This document shows, one piece after another, positions 25,341-36,404 of a stretch of 64,000 bases of DNA (within the stretch, counting starts at the first letter, position 1; the number at the start of each line of letters is the position of its first letter). Origin of the DNA: Bradyrhizobium sp. CCBAU 53338. Its GTDB lineage: Bacteria; Pseudomonadota; Alphaproteobacteria; Rhizobiales; Xanthobacteraceae. Below the pieces are notes generated by a model. That model searched no databases. It saw only the letters and a list, made by a program, of their open reading frames with translations, and was not told where the DNA came from. The position numbers and the translations under genes are program-made. Location of the stretch: assembly GCF_015291665.1 (NCBI RefSeq), contig NZ_CP030048.1, forward strand, positions 1,488,001-1,552,000, written 5' to 3'.

Positions 25341-26291
25341 ATGGCCCGTTACGTCCTCAATCGCCTGGCGCAGGCGGTGATACTGCTGGTGATCGTCTCC
25401 GCGATCGGCTTCGCTCTCCTGCATCTGGCGCCCGGCGGTCCGCTGTCGCAATTCGCGGCCTCGGCGCAGATGACGCAGGAGGATCTCGACCGCGTCAGCA
25501 AGCAGCTCGGGCTCGATCGGCCGCTGCCGATCCAGTATCTCGACTGGTTCGGCCGCATGTTGAAAGGTGATTGGGGCAAGTCCTATCGCGACGGCGAGGC
25601 GGTGCTGTCGGTGATCTCCTCGCATCTCGGCGCCACGCTGGAGTTGATGACGACGGCGACCATCATCGCCGTGCTGCTCGGCTGCTGGATCGGCATATTG
25701 GGTGCGCTCCGCCGATATTCGTTGTTCGATTCGCTCGCCACCGTCGGCGCCATGATCGCGCTGTCGATCCCGACCTTCTGGTTCGGCCTCGTCACCATCT
25801 ACGTCTTCTCTGTGACGCTCGGCTGGCTGCCGGCCGGCAACCGCGAAACCGTCGGCGACGGCTCCTTCCTCGACCTGCTGCATCATCTGATCGCGCCGGC
25901 CATGGTGCTGGCGCTGGTCGAGACCGCGATGTGGGGCCGCTTCATGCGCTCCTCCATGCTCGAGGTCATCAACCAGGACTACATCCGCACCGCGCGTGCC
26001 AAGGGCATGCCGGAATGGCGCATCCTCACGGTGCATGCGCTGCGCAACGCGCTGCTGCCGATGATCACGGTCGCGGGCCTGCAGTTTCCGACGCTGCTCG
26101 GCGGCGCGCTGGTCGCGGAGACCGTGTTCACCTGGCCCGGCATGGGCCGGCTGTTCCTGGATTCGATCGGCTATCGCGATTATCCCGTGGTGATGGGCAT
26201 CCTGATGTTCTCGGCGACGATGGTGCTGATCGGCTCGCTGATGGCCGACATCCTCTATGCCGTCGTCGATCCACGTATCCGGGTGAGCTGA
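25341..26291 (+). CDS. ABC transporter permease (DppB-like)
   Basis: A 316-residue inner-membrane permease with about six helices, of the binding-protein-dependent transport family. The N-terminal MARYVLNRLAQAVILLVIVSAIGF is the typical first helix of DppB. The cytoplasmic coupling (EAA) loop reads YIRTARAKGMPEWRILTVHALRNALLP. The C-terminal helix ends YAVVDPRIRVS, as is usual. It pairs with the next gene as the transmembrane heterodimer. Confidence 0.93.
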   Translation: MARYVLNRLAQAVILLVIVSAIGFALLHLAPGGPLSQFAASAQMTQEDLDRVSKQLGLDRPLPIQYLDWFGRMLKGDWGKSYRDGEAVLSVISSHLGATLELMTTATIIAVLLGCWIGILGALRRYSLFDSLATVGAMIALSIPTFWFGLVTIYVFSVTLGWLPAGNRETVGDGSFLDLLHHLIAPAMVLALVETAMWGRFMRSSMLEVINQDYIRTARAKGMPEWRILTVHALRNALLPMITVAGLQFPTLLGGALVAETVFTWPGMGRLFLDSIGYRDYPVVMGILMFSATMVLIGSLMADILYAVVDPRIRVS

Positions 26292-26295
26292 AGCG

Positions 26296-27171
26296 ATGGC
26301 GACCGCAGTCCTGTCCGCCGCTCAACCCACACCTGGCCAGGGCGCCTGGCGACGCTTCTGCCGGCATCGGCTCGCTCTCGCCGGCGCCGTAATTATCGTC
26401 GTCCTCGTGCTCGGCTCGGCGTTCGGTCCTTATCTCCTGCCGTTCGACGACACCTATATCGACATCCTGAAGCGTTTCGCGCCGCCGTTCTCGGGCGCGC
26501 ACATCCTCGGCACCGACGAACTCGGCCGCGACGTGCTGGCGCGGTTGATGATGGGGGCGCGTGTCTCGCTGTCGATCGGCTTCGTCGCCATGGTGATCGC
26601 GATGGTGGTCGGCATCGTCGTCGGCGCCTTCGCCGGCTTCTATGGCGGTGTGGTCGGTGCAGTCCTCATGCGGCTCGTCGATGCCGTGCTGTGCTTTCCG
26701 ACCATCTTCCTGCTGCTGGCGCTGGCCGCGCTCACCGAGCCCGGTTTCGTCACCACCACCGTGCTGATCGCGGCGACCGCCTGGATGTGGGTGGCCCGCG
26801 TCGTCGAGGCCCAGGTGCGCTCGCTGCGGGAGCGCGAGTTCGCGGTGGCAGCCCTGGCCTTCGGCTCGTCGAACCTGCGGATCATGTTCCGCGAGCTCGT
26901 GCCCAATGCGATGGCGCCGATCCTGGTGGCGGCGACGCTCAACGTCGCCAAGGCGATTTTGCTGGAATCCTATCTCAGCTATCTCGGCTACGGCATCCAG
27001 CCGCCGGCCGCGAGCCTGGGCAACATGCTCAACAACGCGCAGATCTATCTCACCAGCGCGCCCTGGCTTGCGATCGCGCCGGGTGTCGCCATCACGCTCG
27101 CGGTGACGAGCTTCAACTTCCTCGGTGACGGCCTGCGCGATGCGCTCGATCCGCGGATGAACATCCCATGA
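26296..27171 (+). CDS. ABC transporter permease (DppC-like)
   Basis: A 291-residue permease, partner of the DppB-like subunit, starting 4 bases after its stop. One N-terminal helix (LALAGAVIIVVLVLGSAF) precedes the DppC-type stretch HILGTDELGRDVLARLMMGAR. The coupling loop is REREFAVAALAFGSSNLRIMFRELVPN, and the end DPRMNIP is typical. Six helices are expected. Confidence 0.93.
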   Translation: MATAVLSAAQPTPGQGAWRRFCRHRLALAGAVIIVVLVLGSAFGPYLLPFDDTYIDILKRFAPPFSGAHILGTDELGRDVLARLMMGARVSLSIGFVAMVIAMVVGIVVGAFAGFYGGVVGAVLMRLVDAVLCFPTIFLLLALAALTEPGFVTTTVLIAATAWMWVARVVEAQVRSLREREFAVAALAFGSSNLRIMFRELVPNAMAPILVAATLNVAKAILLESYLSYLGYGIQPPAASLGNMLNNAQIYLTSAPWLAIAPGVAITLAVTSFNFLGDGLRDALDPRMNIP

Positions 27172-27205
27172 CGAAAAGCCTCGAACTGATCTGCAGGAGT
27201 GCATC

Positions 27206-28534
27206 ATGTCCCCGCCGCTCAACCGTATAAACAGCGACGAACGCCTGCCGGCGCAGGCGGATGTCGTCGTCATCGGCGGCGGCGTCATCGGCGTCTCCGC
27301 GGCCTATCATCTCGCCAGGAAGGGTCTCTCCGTCGCGCTGGTCGAGAAGGGCCATGTCGGCGGCGAGCAGTCGAGCCGCAATTGGGGCTGGTGCCGCCAG
27401 CAGGGCCGCGCGCGCGAAGAGATTCCGCTGGCGCGCGAAGCGCTGCGGCTTTGGGAGGACATGCAGAACGACGCCGGTGTCGATGCGGGCTTCCGCCGTA
27501 CCGGCGTGTTGTTCCTGACCAAGAGCAAGGACGAGCTCGCGAGCTGGGAGCGCTGGGCCGCGGTCGCGCGCGAGATGCAGGTGCACTCGACTGTGCTGAC
27601 GCCGGCCGAAGTCGCCGAGCGCATGCCCGGGAATACCGACAAATGGGTCGGCGGCCTGCACACGCCGAGCGATGGACGTGCGGAGCCGTCGATGGCCGTG
27701 CCTGCGCTCGCCACCGCTGCGCGAAAGCATGGCGTCACCATCCACCAGGGCTGCGCCGCGCGCGGGCTGGAGACCTCGGGCGGAAAGGTCAGCGCCGTCG
27801 TCACCGAGAAGGGCGCCATCAAAACCCAAGCCGTGCTGCTGTCGGGCGGCGCCTGGTCGTCGCTGTTCTGCCGCCGTCATGGCATCGAGCTGCCGATCGG
27901 TCTCGTCAATGCGACTGCATGCCGAACCACGCCGGCGCCGGAGATCACCTCGGGCGCACTCGGCACCGATCTCTATTGCATCCGCCGCCGCCTCGACGGC
28001 GGCTTCACGCTGGCGCTGCGCAATCGCGGTACGGTCGAACTGTCGCCGGACCTGTTCCGCTATGCGCGCACGTTCTGGCCGACCTATTTGCATCGCAAGA
28101 ACGGATTGAAATTGTCGGTCGGCAAGTCGTTCTTCGATCAGATCGTGCGCGGCACCGGCTGGAGCTTCGACAAGCCGTCGCCGTTCGAGACCGAGCGCGT
28201 GCGCGATCCCGCGCCCGACATGTCGCTGGTCAATGCCGCGATGGCTTCGCTGATCAAGGCGAATCCGGAGCTGAAGGACATCGAGATTGCGGAAGCCTGG
28301 GGCGGCACCATCGACTGCACGCCGGATACGATCCCGGTGATCTCGCCGGTCGATGCATTGCCGGGCTTCTTCCTCGCGACCGGCTTCTCCGGCCATGGCT
28401 TCGGCATCGGTCCCGCGGCCGGCAAGCTCGCCGCCGACATCGTCACCAACGCGACGCCACTGGTAGATCCTGCCGCCTACAGCCACAAGCGCATGATCGA
28501 CGGGCGCCGGCTCGCGCCGGTCAGCCCGTTCTGA
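27206..28534 (+). CDS. FAD-dependent amine/amino-acid oxidase (DAO family)
   Basis: A 442-residue oxidoreductase of the DAO fold. The FAD-binding motif VVVIGGGVIGVSAAYHLARKG lies near the N-terminus, followed by the flavin-contact stretch GGEQSSRNWGWCRQQGR, and the C-terminal FAD site is GFSGHGFGIGPAAGKLAAD. Relatives oxidise secondary amines such as sarcosine, N-methyl amino acids, D-amino acids or opines, releasing H2O2 or passing electrons on. Its place in a transporter operon suggests it acts on the imported ligand. It starts 34 bases after the permease stop. Confidence 0.9.
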   Translation: MSPPLNRINSDERLPAQADVVVIGGGVIGVSAAYHLARKGLSVALVEKGHVGGEQSSRNWGWCRQQGRAREEIPLAREALRLWEDMQNDAGVDAGFRRTGVLFLTKSKDELASWERWAAVAREMQVHSTVLTPAEVAERMPGNTDKWVGGLHTPSDGRAEPSMAVPALATAARKHGVTIHQGCAARGLETSGGKVSAVVTEKGAIKTQAVLLSGGAWSSLFCRRHGIELPIGLVNATACRTTPAPEITSGALGTDLYCIRRRLDGGFTLALRNRGTVELSPDLFRYARTFWPTYLHRKNGLKLSVGKSFFDQIVRGTGWSFDKPSPFETERVRDPAPDMSLVNAAMASLIKANPELKDIEIAEAWGGTIDCTPDTIPVISPVDALPGFFLATGFSGHGFGIGPAAGKLAADIVTNATPLVDPAAYSHKRMIDGRRLAPVSPF

Positions 28535-28541
28535 GGGCTGC

Positions 28542-29467
28542 ATGAGCGTCCTCTACAAAGCCAACATGTTGCGCGGGGCGGAGTGGGCGACCTTCTTCGC
28601 CGAGCGCGCGCCGCAAGTGCCGTTCCGGCTCTGGCCTGACATCGGCGATCCCGCCGACGTGCGCTATCTCGTGGCGTGGGTGCCGCCGGAGGACATCGCG
28701 GCGACCTTTCCAAACGTCGAACTGGTCTTCTCGGTTGGAGCCGGCGTCGACCAATTCGATGCAACGAAACTCCCGGCGCACATTCCGCTCGTACGCATGC
28801 TGGAGCCCGGCATTGCCGAGACCATGGTGGAATACGTCACGATGGCGGTGCTGGGCCTGCATCGCGACCTCCTGCACTTCATCCATCAGCAGAAGGAACA
28901 AGTCTGGCGCGAGATCCGGATCACGCCGGCCAAGCGCCGGCGCGTCGGCGTGATGGGGCTCGGTCAGCTCGGGCAGGCCGTGCTCGAACGGCTCAGAGGA
29001 TTCGACTTTCCGCTATCAGGCTGGAATCGATCGCCGCGCGAGATCGAGGGCGTGATCTGTTACGCGGGCGCGGACACCTTGCCGGAATTTCTCGCGCAAG
29101 CCGACATCCTCGTTTGCCTGCTGCCGCTGACCGACGAGACCCGCGGCATCCTCAACGCAGATCTGTTCGCGCGCCTCCCGCGTGGGGCGGGGCTCGTCAG
29201 TGTCGGACGCGGCCCGCATCTCGTCGAGGCCGATTTCCTCGCCGCCCTCGACAGTGGTGCTTTGTCCGGCGCGGTGCTTGATGTCACCGATCCCGAGCCG
29301 CTGCCATCAGGCCATCCGTTCTGGAGCCATCCGCGCATCCTGCTGACCCCGCACAATGCCAGCATGACGAGCCCGGATACCGCGGTCGATTTCGTGCTGG
29401 ACGTCATCGCGCGTCACCGCCGCGGCGAGGAGCTGCCGGGGCTGGTTGATCGCAAACGGGGTTACTA

Positions 29468-29468
<1 letters not shown>
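28542..29468 (+). CDS. D-2-hydroxyacid dehydrogenase (glyoxylate/hydroxypyruvate reductase A-like)
   Basis: A 308-residue NAD(P)-dependent reductase of the GhrA group. The nucleotide motif is VGVMGLGQLGQAVLERL, the signature region reads ADILVCLLPLTDETRG, and the conserved Arg, Glu and His positions appear in VSVGRGPHLVE, DPEPLPSGHPFW and ILLTPHNA. It reduces 2-oxo acids. In this operon it may reduce the 2-oxo acid made by the oxidase. Seven bases separate it from the oxidase, and its TAA overlaps the next ATG by one base. Confidence 0.9.
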
Positions 29469-31336
<1,868 letters not shown>

Positions 31337-31348
31337 GGCGATTGCGCT

Positions 31349-32572
31349 CTACGAGTTCACGTGCACGAAATCCCGCAGCAGCGGGTAGATCTCGTTGTTC
31401 CAGCGTTTGCCGGAGAATACGCCGTAATGGCCGACGCCGGCCTGCATGTGATGGACCCGGCGATAGGCGCGGACGCCGGTGCAGAGGTCCTGCGCCGCGA
31501 GCGTCTGGCCGATCGAGCAGATGTCGTCCTTCTCGCCCTCGACCGTCATCAGGCCCATGCGGCCGACGGCCCTGGTGTCGACGGGGCGGCCGCGATGCAT
31601 CAGCTTGCCCTGCGGCAGCAGGTGCTCCTGGAAAACGTCGCGCACGGTCTCGATGTAGAACTCGGCCGGCAGATCCATCACCGCGAAATACTCGTCGTAG
31701 AAGGTCTTGATGCTCGCCGCCTTCTCCGTCTCGCCCTTGGCGATGTGGTTGGCGAGATCCATGTGCTGCTTGATGTGGCGCTCGAGATTCATCGAGACAA
31801 AGGCGGTGAGCTGCACGAAGCCGGGATAGACCTTTCGCAGCGCGCCACGGCACTGCACCGGCACGTAGTTGATCAGGTTGCGCTCGAACCATTCGATCGG
31901 CTTGCTTTTCGCGAAGTCGTTGACCTTGGTCGGCTGGATGCGTGTGTCGATCGGACCCGCCATCAGCGTCAGCGTCGCCGGCCGCGAGGGATGATTGCCC
32001 TCGCACATGATCGCGGCGGCCGCGAGCGCCGAGACCGACGGCTGGCAGATCGCCACCATGTGCGGGCGCGGCCCGAGCTGGCCGAGGAAGTCGATCAGGT
32101 GCTCGGTGTAGTCGTCGAGTCCGAAGCGGCCCTCGCTGCGCGGAATGTCGCGCGGATTGTGCCAGTCGGTGATGTAGACGTCGTGATCCTGCAGCAGTGT
32201 CTTCACGGTGCCGCGCAGGAGCGTTGCGAAATGGCCGGACATCGGCGCCACCAGCAGCATGCGCGGCTGCTCGCTGACGCCGTCCTTTTTGAAATGCAGC
32301 AGCGAGCCGAACGGTGTGGCGTAGGCGATCTCCTCGGTGACGCCGACCGCGCGGTTGCCGACCATCACGCTGTCGATGCCGTAGGCCGGCCGGTCATAGG
32401 TGAGGGTGGAGCGCGAGATCAGCTCCAGCGCTGCCGAGAGCCGGCCGACGACCTGGTCCGACATGCCCTGCGGTACCAGATTGAGGAATTTCAGCGCGGA
32501 CGAGGCTCCGGCCCGCCATGGCGCTGTCAGGTCCATCTGATTCTGAAAAGCCTGATAATACATCGACATCAT
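31349..32572 (-). CDS. phaZ: intracellular poly(3-hydroxybutyrate) depolymerase
   Basis: A 407-residue intracellular PHB depolymerase that hydrolyses stored polymer granules to hydroxybutyrate. It begins MMSMYYQAFQNQMDLTAPWRAGA, the usual N-terminus of this class. The nucleophile is a Cys in MVAICQPSVSALAAAA, where lipases have Ser, as in the Ralstonia PhaZa1 enzyme. A His near the C-terminus (AGVGHYGVFSGKRW) completes the triad. Starts at 32569 or 32563 are equally possible. It is divergent from the GST gene and converges with the transporter operon. Confidence 0.93.
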   Translation of the reverse strand: MMSMYYQAFQNQMDLTAPWRAGASSALKFLNLVPQGMSDQVVGRLSAALELISRSTLTYDRPAYGIDSVMVGNRAVGVTEEIAYATPFGSLLHFKKDGVSEQPRMLLVAPMSGHFATLLRGTVKTLLQDHDVYITDWHNPRDIPRSEGRFGLDDYTEHLIDFLGQLGPRPHMVAICQPSVSALAAAAIMCEGNHPSRPATLTLMAGPIDTRIQPTKVNDFAKSKPIEWFERNLINYVPVQCRGALRKVYPGFVQLTAFVSMNLERHIKQHMDLANHIAKGETEKAASIKTFYDEYFAVMDLPAEFYIETVRDVFQEHLLPQGKLMHRGRPVDTRAVGRMGLMTVEGEKDDICSIGQTLAAQDLCTGVRAYRRVHHMQAGVGHYGVFSGKRWNNEIYPLLRDFVHVNS

Positions 32573-32642
32573 ACTGAAGCGCCCACCTGTCCGCTGCCGC
32601 CATGCAATATCGGAGCCAGACAGGCGGTGGCCGCCCCTGGAA

Positions 32643-32659
32643 TTGGCACGTCGCTTGCT
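32643..32659 (+). promoter_or_regulatory. sigma-54 (RpoN) promoter
   Basis: The sequence ttggcacgtcgcttgct is an exact match to the -24/-12 consensus TTGGCACG-N4-TTGCW, with GG and GC 12 bases apart. Transcription would start near 32670, leaving about 24 bases to the GST start at 32694. A sigma-54 promoter needs an enhancer-binding activator; I found no clear NifA-type TGT-N10-ACA site just upstream, where the divergent phaZ coding region lies. Confidence 0.75.
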
Positions 32660-32693
32660 GCGCGTTTGGCCGGAAACGTGAGGGAAGGGCCCT

Positions 32694-33350
32694 ATGGCGA
32701 AGGCGACACTGACCATCAGCAGCAAGAACTACTCGTCCTGGTCGCTGCGTGGCTGGCTGCTGACGAAGTTCTCCGGGCTCGATTTCGAGGAGATCATCAC
32801 GGCGCCGGACGATGCCTCCGCGCGCGCCGAAATCCTGCTGCTGTCGTCCTCGATCCTGGTGCCCTGCCTGCGGCATGACGGCGCCACGGTATGGGATACG
32901 CTCGCGATCGCCGAATATCTCAACGAGGCGATGCCGGACGCAGGGCTGCTGCCTGATGATCGCGTGCAACGCGCGCATTGCCGCTCGATCTCAGGCGAAA
33001 TCCATTCCGGCTTCACGACGCTGCGCGCCTCGCTGCCGGTCAATCTGAAGGGGCATTTCCCCGGCTTCAAGATCTGGTCGCGCGCGCAGGCCGACATCGA
33101 CCGCGTCTGGTCGATCTGGCGCGAATGCCTGGCGAAATCAGGCGGGCCGTTCCTGTTCGGCGAGAAGCGCACCATGGCGGATGCGATGTACGCCCCCGTG
33201 GTGACGCGCTTCGTCACCTATGACGTCAAGCTCGAGCCGCGGCTGAAGGCCTATGCCGATACCATCATGGCCATGCCCGAGATGAAGGAGTGGATCGCGG
33301 CGGCGAGGGAAGAGCCGGCCGAGATCGAGGAGCTCGAGGTCGAATATTAG
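32694..33350 (+). CDS. glutathione S-transferase
   Basis: A 218-residue cytosolic GST. The thioredoxin-fold N-terminal domain opens MAKATLTISSKNYSSWSLRG, with Ser residues in the position of the catalytic residue, and contains VPCLRHDGATVWDTLAIAEYL, the glutathione-contact Pro and the Asp-Thr pair. The C-terminal half is helical and contains GGPFLFGEKRTMADAMYAPV, typical of GSTs. A consensus sigma-54 promoter precedes it, so expression may follow nitrogen, carbon or low-oxygen signals. Substrate unknown. Confidence 0.92.
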   Translation: MAKATLTISSKNYSSWSLRGWLLTKFSGLDFEEIITAPDDASARAEILLLSSSILVPCLRHDGATVWDTLAIAEYLNEAMPDAGLLPDDRVQRAHCRSISGEIHSGFTTLRASLPVNLKGHFPGFKIWSRAQADIDRVWSIWRECLAKSGGPFLFGEKRTMADAMYAPVVTRFVTYDVKLEPRLKAYADTIMAMPEMKEWIAAAREEPAEIEELEVEY

Positions 33351-33629
33351 GCAGGCGACGCGGCGCCTTGCCTGTTTCCGGGGCGCTGGCATCAGGCCAC
33401 CTCGCCGGCCTCTATGTCTTTGCCAACGTTAACTTTTGCCGAAGGTATTGGCCGAGGGCCGATCTTGGGCCGCGCAGATATTGTGCGCCTCGGCGACGCC
33501 TTGTCGACATCTAGCCGTGAACAGCCGCGTACGGGGCCATCAAGCCGATTCGGACGTGATTCGTTCGGGCCGCGTTCCATTCGTTAAGGCGGAGCGCGGC
33601 CCCGTTGCATTATGAGACAGAGGCGGCCT
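33351..33629. other. intergenic, no gene seen
   Basis: A 279-base gap between the GST gene and the small gene on the minus strand. I see no coding stretch in any frame that looks like protein. A GC-rich imperfect stem (ggcggccttcaggccg) lies at its right end and may terminate the small gene. Confidence 0.5.
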
Positions 33630-33848
33630 TCAGGCCGAGTGTTTCAAACGCGGCCGTCGCCAGCCGATGACGGTGGCTTCCACCGCGATGCCGGCCTCGT
33701 GGTTCTGCCAGCGTCCCTCGACATAACGGCAGGCAAACGGCAGTTGATACGTCCCGCTGTGGTCCTCGCACAGCACTTCGAGTGGCAGGCCAGGCGGCGG
33801 TTCTCCGGCGCCATCGAATTCCGCCAGACGTCTTTCGCGCGTTGCCAT
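33630..33848 (-). CDS. small conserved-looking protein, unknown
   Basis: A 72-residue protein starting MATRERRLAEFDG with an aggggag ribosome site 9-10 bases upstream. The sequence has balanced composition and a compact core, LPFACRYVEGRWQNHEAGI followed by EATVIGWRRPR, which suggests a small beta fold. I recall similar short proteins in Bradyrhizobium genomes but no function. No signal peptide or membrane segment. Confidence 0.65.
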   Translation of the reverse strand: MATRERRLAEFDGAGEPPPGLPLEVLCEDHSGTYQLPFACRYVEGRWQNHEAGIAVEATVIGWRRPRLKHSA

Positions 33849-34031
33849 TCCAGAAATCTCCCCTAATCAAAGCCACGGAAAGAGCGCCCACTTTTTCCGC
33901 GCACGGTTTAATGCTCCCCGTCCGAGGGAACGGCCCAAGCTCACCGCGAGAATGCGGTGCCAATGTGGTAGCCTCGAGCGGCTGTGCGCCATCGGCGCAC
34001 ATTGCCGTGATCGATTTGATGAGGAACCTGA

Positions 34032-34385
34032 ATGCCGCGCCGGATCGCTGCTGCTTGTTTCGCTATGTTACCTCTCGTCGCGCACACGCCGGTGCGTGCG
34101 CAGGACGTCCCCGGCATCGAGATCTGCACGGTCGAAAAGACGATGGAGCGGCGCACCAGCTGCCTGCAGAGCAACGTCGATTTCCTCCAGAAGACCATCA
34201 CAAAACTCAACCTCGATCACCAGCAGAAGCTCGATGCTGCCATCAGGCAGATAGATGCACTGAAGGTGGCGCTCACGAGTTTGCAAAAGACGATCGGCGA
34301 TCTCCAGGCGGCGCAGGCAAAGACGGCCGAGGATTTGAAGAAAAAGCAGGACGCGCCGCCGCCGAAGGATGCGAAGGACAAGTAA
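34032..34385 (+). CDS. small exported coiled-coil protein
   Basis: A 117-residue protein with a signal peptide (MPRRIAAACFAMLPLVAHTPVRAQ). The mature part has two Cys (EICTVEK and TSCLQSN) that could form a disulfide, then a heptad-like helix (about residues 50-100, DFLQKTITKLNLD to LQKTIGDLQAAQ) and a Lys/Asp/Pro-rich tail. Probably periplasmic and oligomeric. Family not recognised. A gaggaa element precedes the ATG. Confidence 0.75.
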   Translation: MPRRIAAACFAMLPLVAHTPVRAQDVPGIEICTVEKTMERRTSCLQSNVDFLQKTITKLNLDHQQKLDAAIRQIDALKVALTSLQKTIGDLQAAQAKTAEDLKKKQDAPPPKDAKDK

Positions 34386-34464
34386 CGTTTGACCGCAACG
34401 CCGATCAAACGGGGCATCTCGTGATCGTCTAGACCGGCCTTGCTTCGAACGAGAGCCCTAACCC

Positions 34465-35298
34465 ATGAACCCAGCCCAGCGTGCGCTCTGGTACATCGAA
34501 AGCCATCTGGCCGAGCCGATGACGCTCGACGAGATCGCGGCGATCGGTGGCGTGTCGCGGTTCCACATGGTGCGAGCGTTTGCCGCAGCCACCGGTCTCC
34601 CGGTGATGCGCTACGTGCGGGCACGCCGGCTGAGTGAAGCGGCGCGCAGCCTTGCCAGGGGCGCGCCGGACATTCTGTCGCTGGCGCTGGAGGCAGACTA
34701 CGGCTCGCACGAAGCATTCACCCGCGCGTTCCGCGACCAGTTCGGCACCACGCCCGAAGCGGTGAGGGCGGCGACGTGCACCGGCCAGCTCAAGCTTCAG
34801 GAGCCGATCCTGATGGAGTCCTCCATGCTCGACAATCTCGACGCCCCGCGTTTCGAAACCGCAAAAGCCTTCCTCGTCGCCGGCCTCGCCGAGCGCATCG
34901 CCTGCGACAACGGCGCGGCCATTCCGGGCCTGTGGCACCGCTTCCACCAGGAGGTCGCCGACATTCCCGAGCGCGTCGGCAACGTGGCTTACGGCGTCTG
35001 CTGCAACGGCGATGATTCCGGCAATTTCGACTACATCGCCGGTGTCGAGGTCGCCGATTTCTCCGACCTCGCGCGCCGCTTCGGCCGCATCCGCATCCCC
35101 GAGCAGCGCTACGCGGTGTTCACCCACGCCGACCACGTCGCCTCGATCAGGCGCACCGTCAACACGATCTGGAATCAATGGCTGCCGGCCTCGGGCTACA
35201 AGGCAGCGGATGCGCCGAACTTCGAGCGCTATGACGAGAAGTTCGATCCGGTGACCGGCAATGGCGGCTTCGAGATTTGGATACCGGTCAGGGAGTAG
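34465..35298 (+). CDS. AraC-family regulator with GyrI-like effector domain
   Basis: A 277-residue regulator with the HTH pair at the N-terminus (LDEIAAIGGVSRFHMVRAF and ILSLALEADYGSHEAFTRAFRDQFGTTP) and a C-terminal GyrI-like small-molecule binding domain (about residues 120-277, with YGVCCNGDDSGNFDYIAGVEV and FEIWIPVRE). This reversed layout is that of the Rob/SoxS-with-GyrI regulators, which respond to hydrophobic cations and drugs. Stand-alone; its target is unclear, possibly the following SMP-30 gene. Confidence 0.9.
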   Translation: MNPAQRALWYIESHLAEPMTLDEIAAIGGVSRFHMVRAFAAATGLPVMRYVRARRLSEAARSLARGAPDILSLALEADYGSHEAFTRAFRDQFGTTPEAVRAATCTGQLKLQEPILMESSMLDNLDAPRFETAKAFLVAGLAERIACDNGAAIPGLWHRFHQEVADIPERVGNVAYGVCCNGDDSGNFDYIAGVEVADFSDLARRFGRIRIPEQRYAVFTHADHVASIRRTVNTIWNQWLPASGYKAADAPNFERYDEKFDPVTGNGGFEIWIPVRE

Positions 35299-35357
35299 CG
35301 CGCAACGCTGGCATACCATCCCGCTTGCTTGGCAAGGGAGATCGACTTTGTCATAAC

Positions 35358-35378
35358 CGCTGGCAAAACTTGCCAGCG
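35358..35378. promoter_or_regulatory. perfect 9-base inverted repeat upstream of the SMP-30 gene
   Basis: The arms cgctggcaa and ttgccagcg flank a 3-base spacer in the gap between the AraC gene and the SMP-30 gene (start 35434). There is no T run after it, so an operator is more likely than a terminator. A related half (cttggcaagg) lies at about 35328. The binding protein is unknown. Confidence 0.45.
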
Positions 35379-35433
35379 GGGCCCGTGCCGGACATCCCGA
35401 GCAAGCCATAACAAGCAGCCGGGAGGGTCCCCA

Positions 35434-36360
35434 ATGTCTGACATCCGCGTTCTCGCCACCGACCTCGAATTTCCCGAAGGCCCGGTGGTGATGCCGGATG
35501 GTTCGGTGGTGCTGGTGGAAATCCGCGGCCAGCGCCTGACCCGCGTTCATCCCGACGGTCGCAAGGAGATCGTGGCGAAAGTGCCGGGTGGCCCGAACGG
35601 TGCGGCGCTCGGTCCCGACGGAAAAATCTACATCTGCAACAATGGCGGATTCTCCTGGATTCCGACCCGCAACATGATCATGCCGGGTCCGCAGCCCGAG
35701 GACTATCTCGGCGGCTCGATCCAGCGAGTCGACCTTCAATCCGGCAAGGTCGAGACCGTCGTGACCAAATGCGGCGAGCACGATCTGCGCGGTCCGAACG
35801 ATCTGGTCTTCGACAAGCACGGCGGCCTGTGGTTCTCCGACCTCGGCAAGCGCCGCGCCCGCGAGATGGATGTCGGCGGCATGTACTATCTCAAGCCCGG
35901 CATGACTGACATCGTCGAGGTCGTGCACGGCATACTGCCGGCCAACGGCATTGGTCTCTCGCCGGACGAAAACACCGTCTACATCGCGGAGACGCCGACG
36001 GCGCGGCTCTGGGCCTATGAGCTCTCCGCGCCCGGCACGCTCAAGCCGCGCGACGTGATCTATCGCGGCGAGCGGGGCAAGCCGATCTGCGGCCTCGGCG
36101 GCTATCAGATGTTCGACTCGCTCGCGGTGGAAGCAGGCGGCAACGTCTGTGTCGCGACCCTCGTCTCCGGCTGCATCTCGGTGATCGCGCCCGACGGCAC
36201 CCTGGTCGAGCAGGTCCCGACCGGCGACCGCGTCACCACCAACATCGCCTTCGGCGGCCCCGAGCTGAAGACCGCCTACATCACGCTGTCAGGCAAGGGC
36301 GAACTCGTCGCCATGGACTGGCCGCGCAGCGGTTTGCCGTTGAATTTTTTGAATAAGTGA
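35434..36360 (+). CDS. SMP-30/gluconolactonase family protein
   Basis: A 308-residue six-bladed beta-propeller of the SMP-30/gluconolactonase/LRE family, which hydrolyses sugar lactones with a divalent metal. The metal-site Glu is in DLEFPEGPVV, the Asn in GPNGAALGPDGKIYICNN and GPNDLVFDKHGGLWFSD, and the last Asp region is ANGIGLSPDENTVYIAET. The ATG at 35434 is preceded by gggagg. No signal peptide. No sugar operon is adjacent, so the physiological lactone is not evident. Confidence 0.9.
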   Translation: MSDIRVLATDLEFPEGPVVMPDGSVVLVEIRGQRLTRVHPDGRKEIVAKVPGGPNGAALGPDGKIYICNNGGFSWIPTRNMIMPGPQPEDYLGGSIQRVDLQSGKVETVVTKCGEHDLRGPNDLVFDKHGGLWFSDLGKRRAREMDVGGMYYLKPGMTDIVEVVHGILPANGIGLSPDENTVYIAETPTARLWAYELSAPGTLKPRDVIYRGERGKPICGLGGYQMFDSLAVEAGGNVCVATLVSGCISVIAPDGTLVEQVPTGDRVTTNIAFGGPELKTAYITLSGKGELVAMDWPRSGLPLNFLNK

Positions 36361-36404
36361 GAATGTGTTGAGCCGGCATTCTGAACGTGCTGTACAAATT
36401 CCGC

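Noticed and set aside
23511..26036. 841-codon open frame on the minus strand
   Set aside because: It is antisense to the binding-protein and permease genes, whose motifs are unmistakable on the plus strand.
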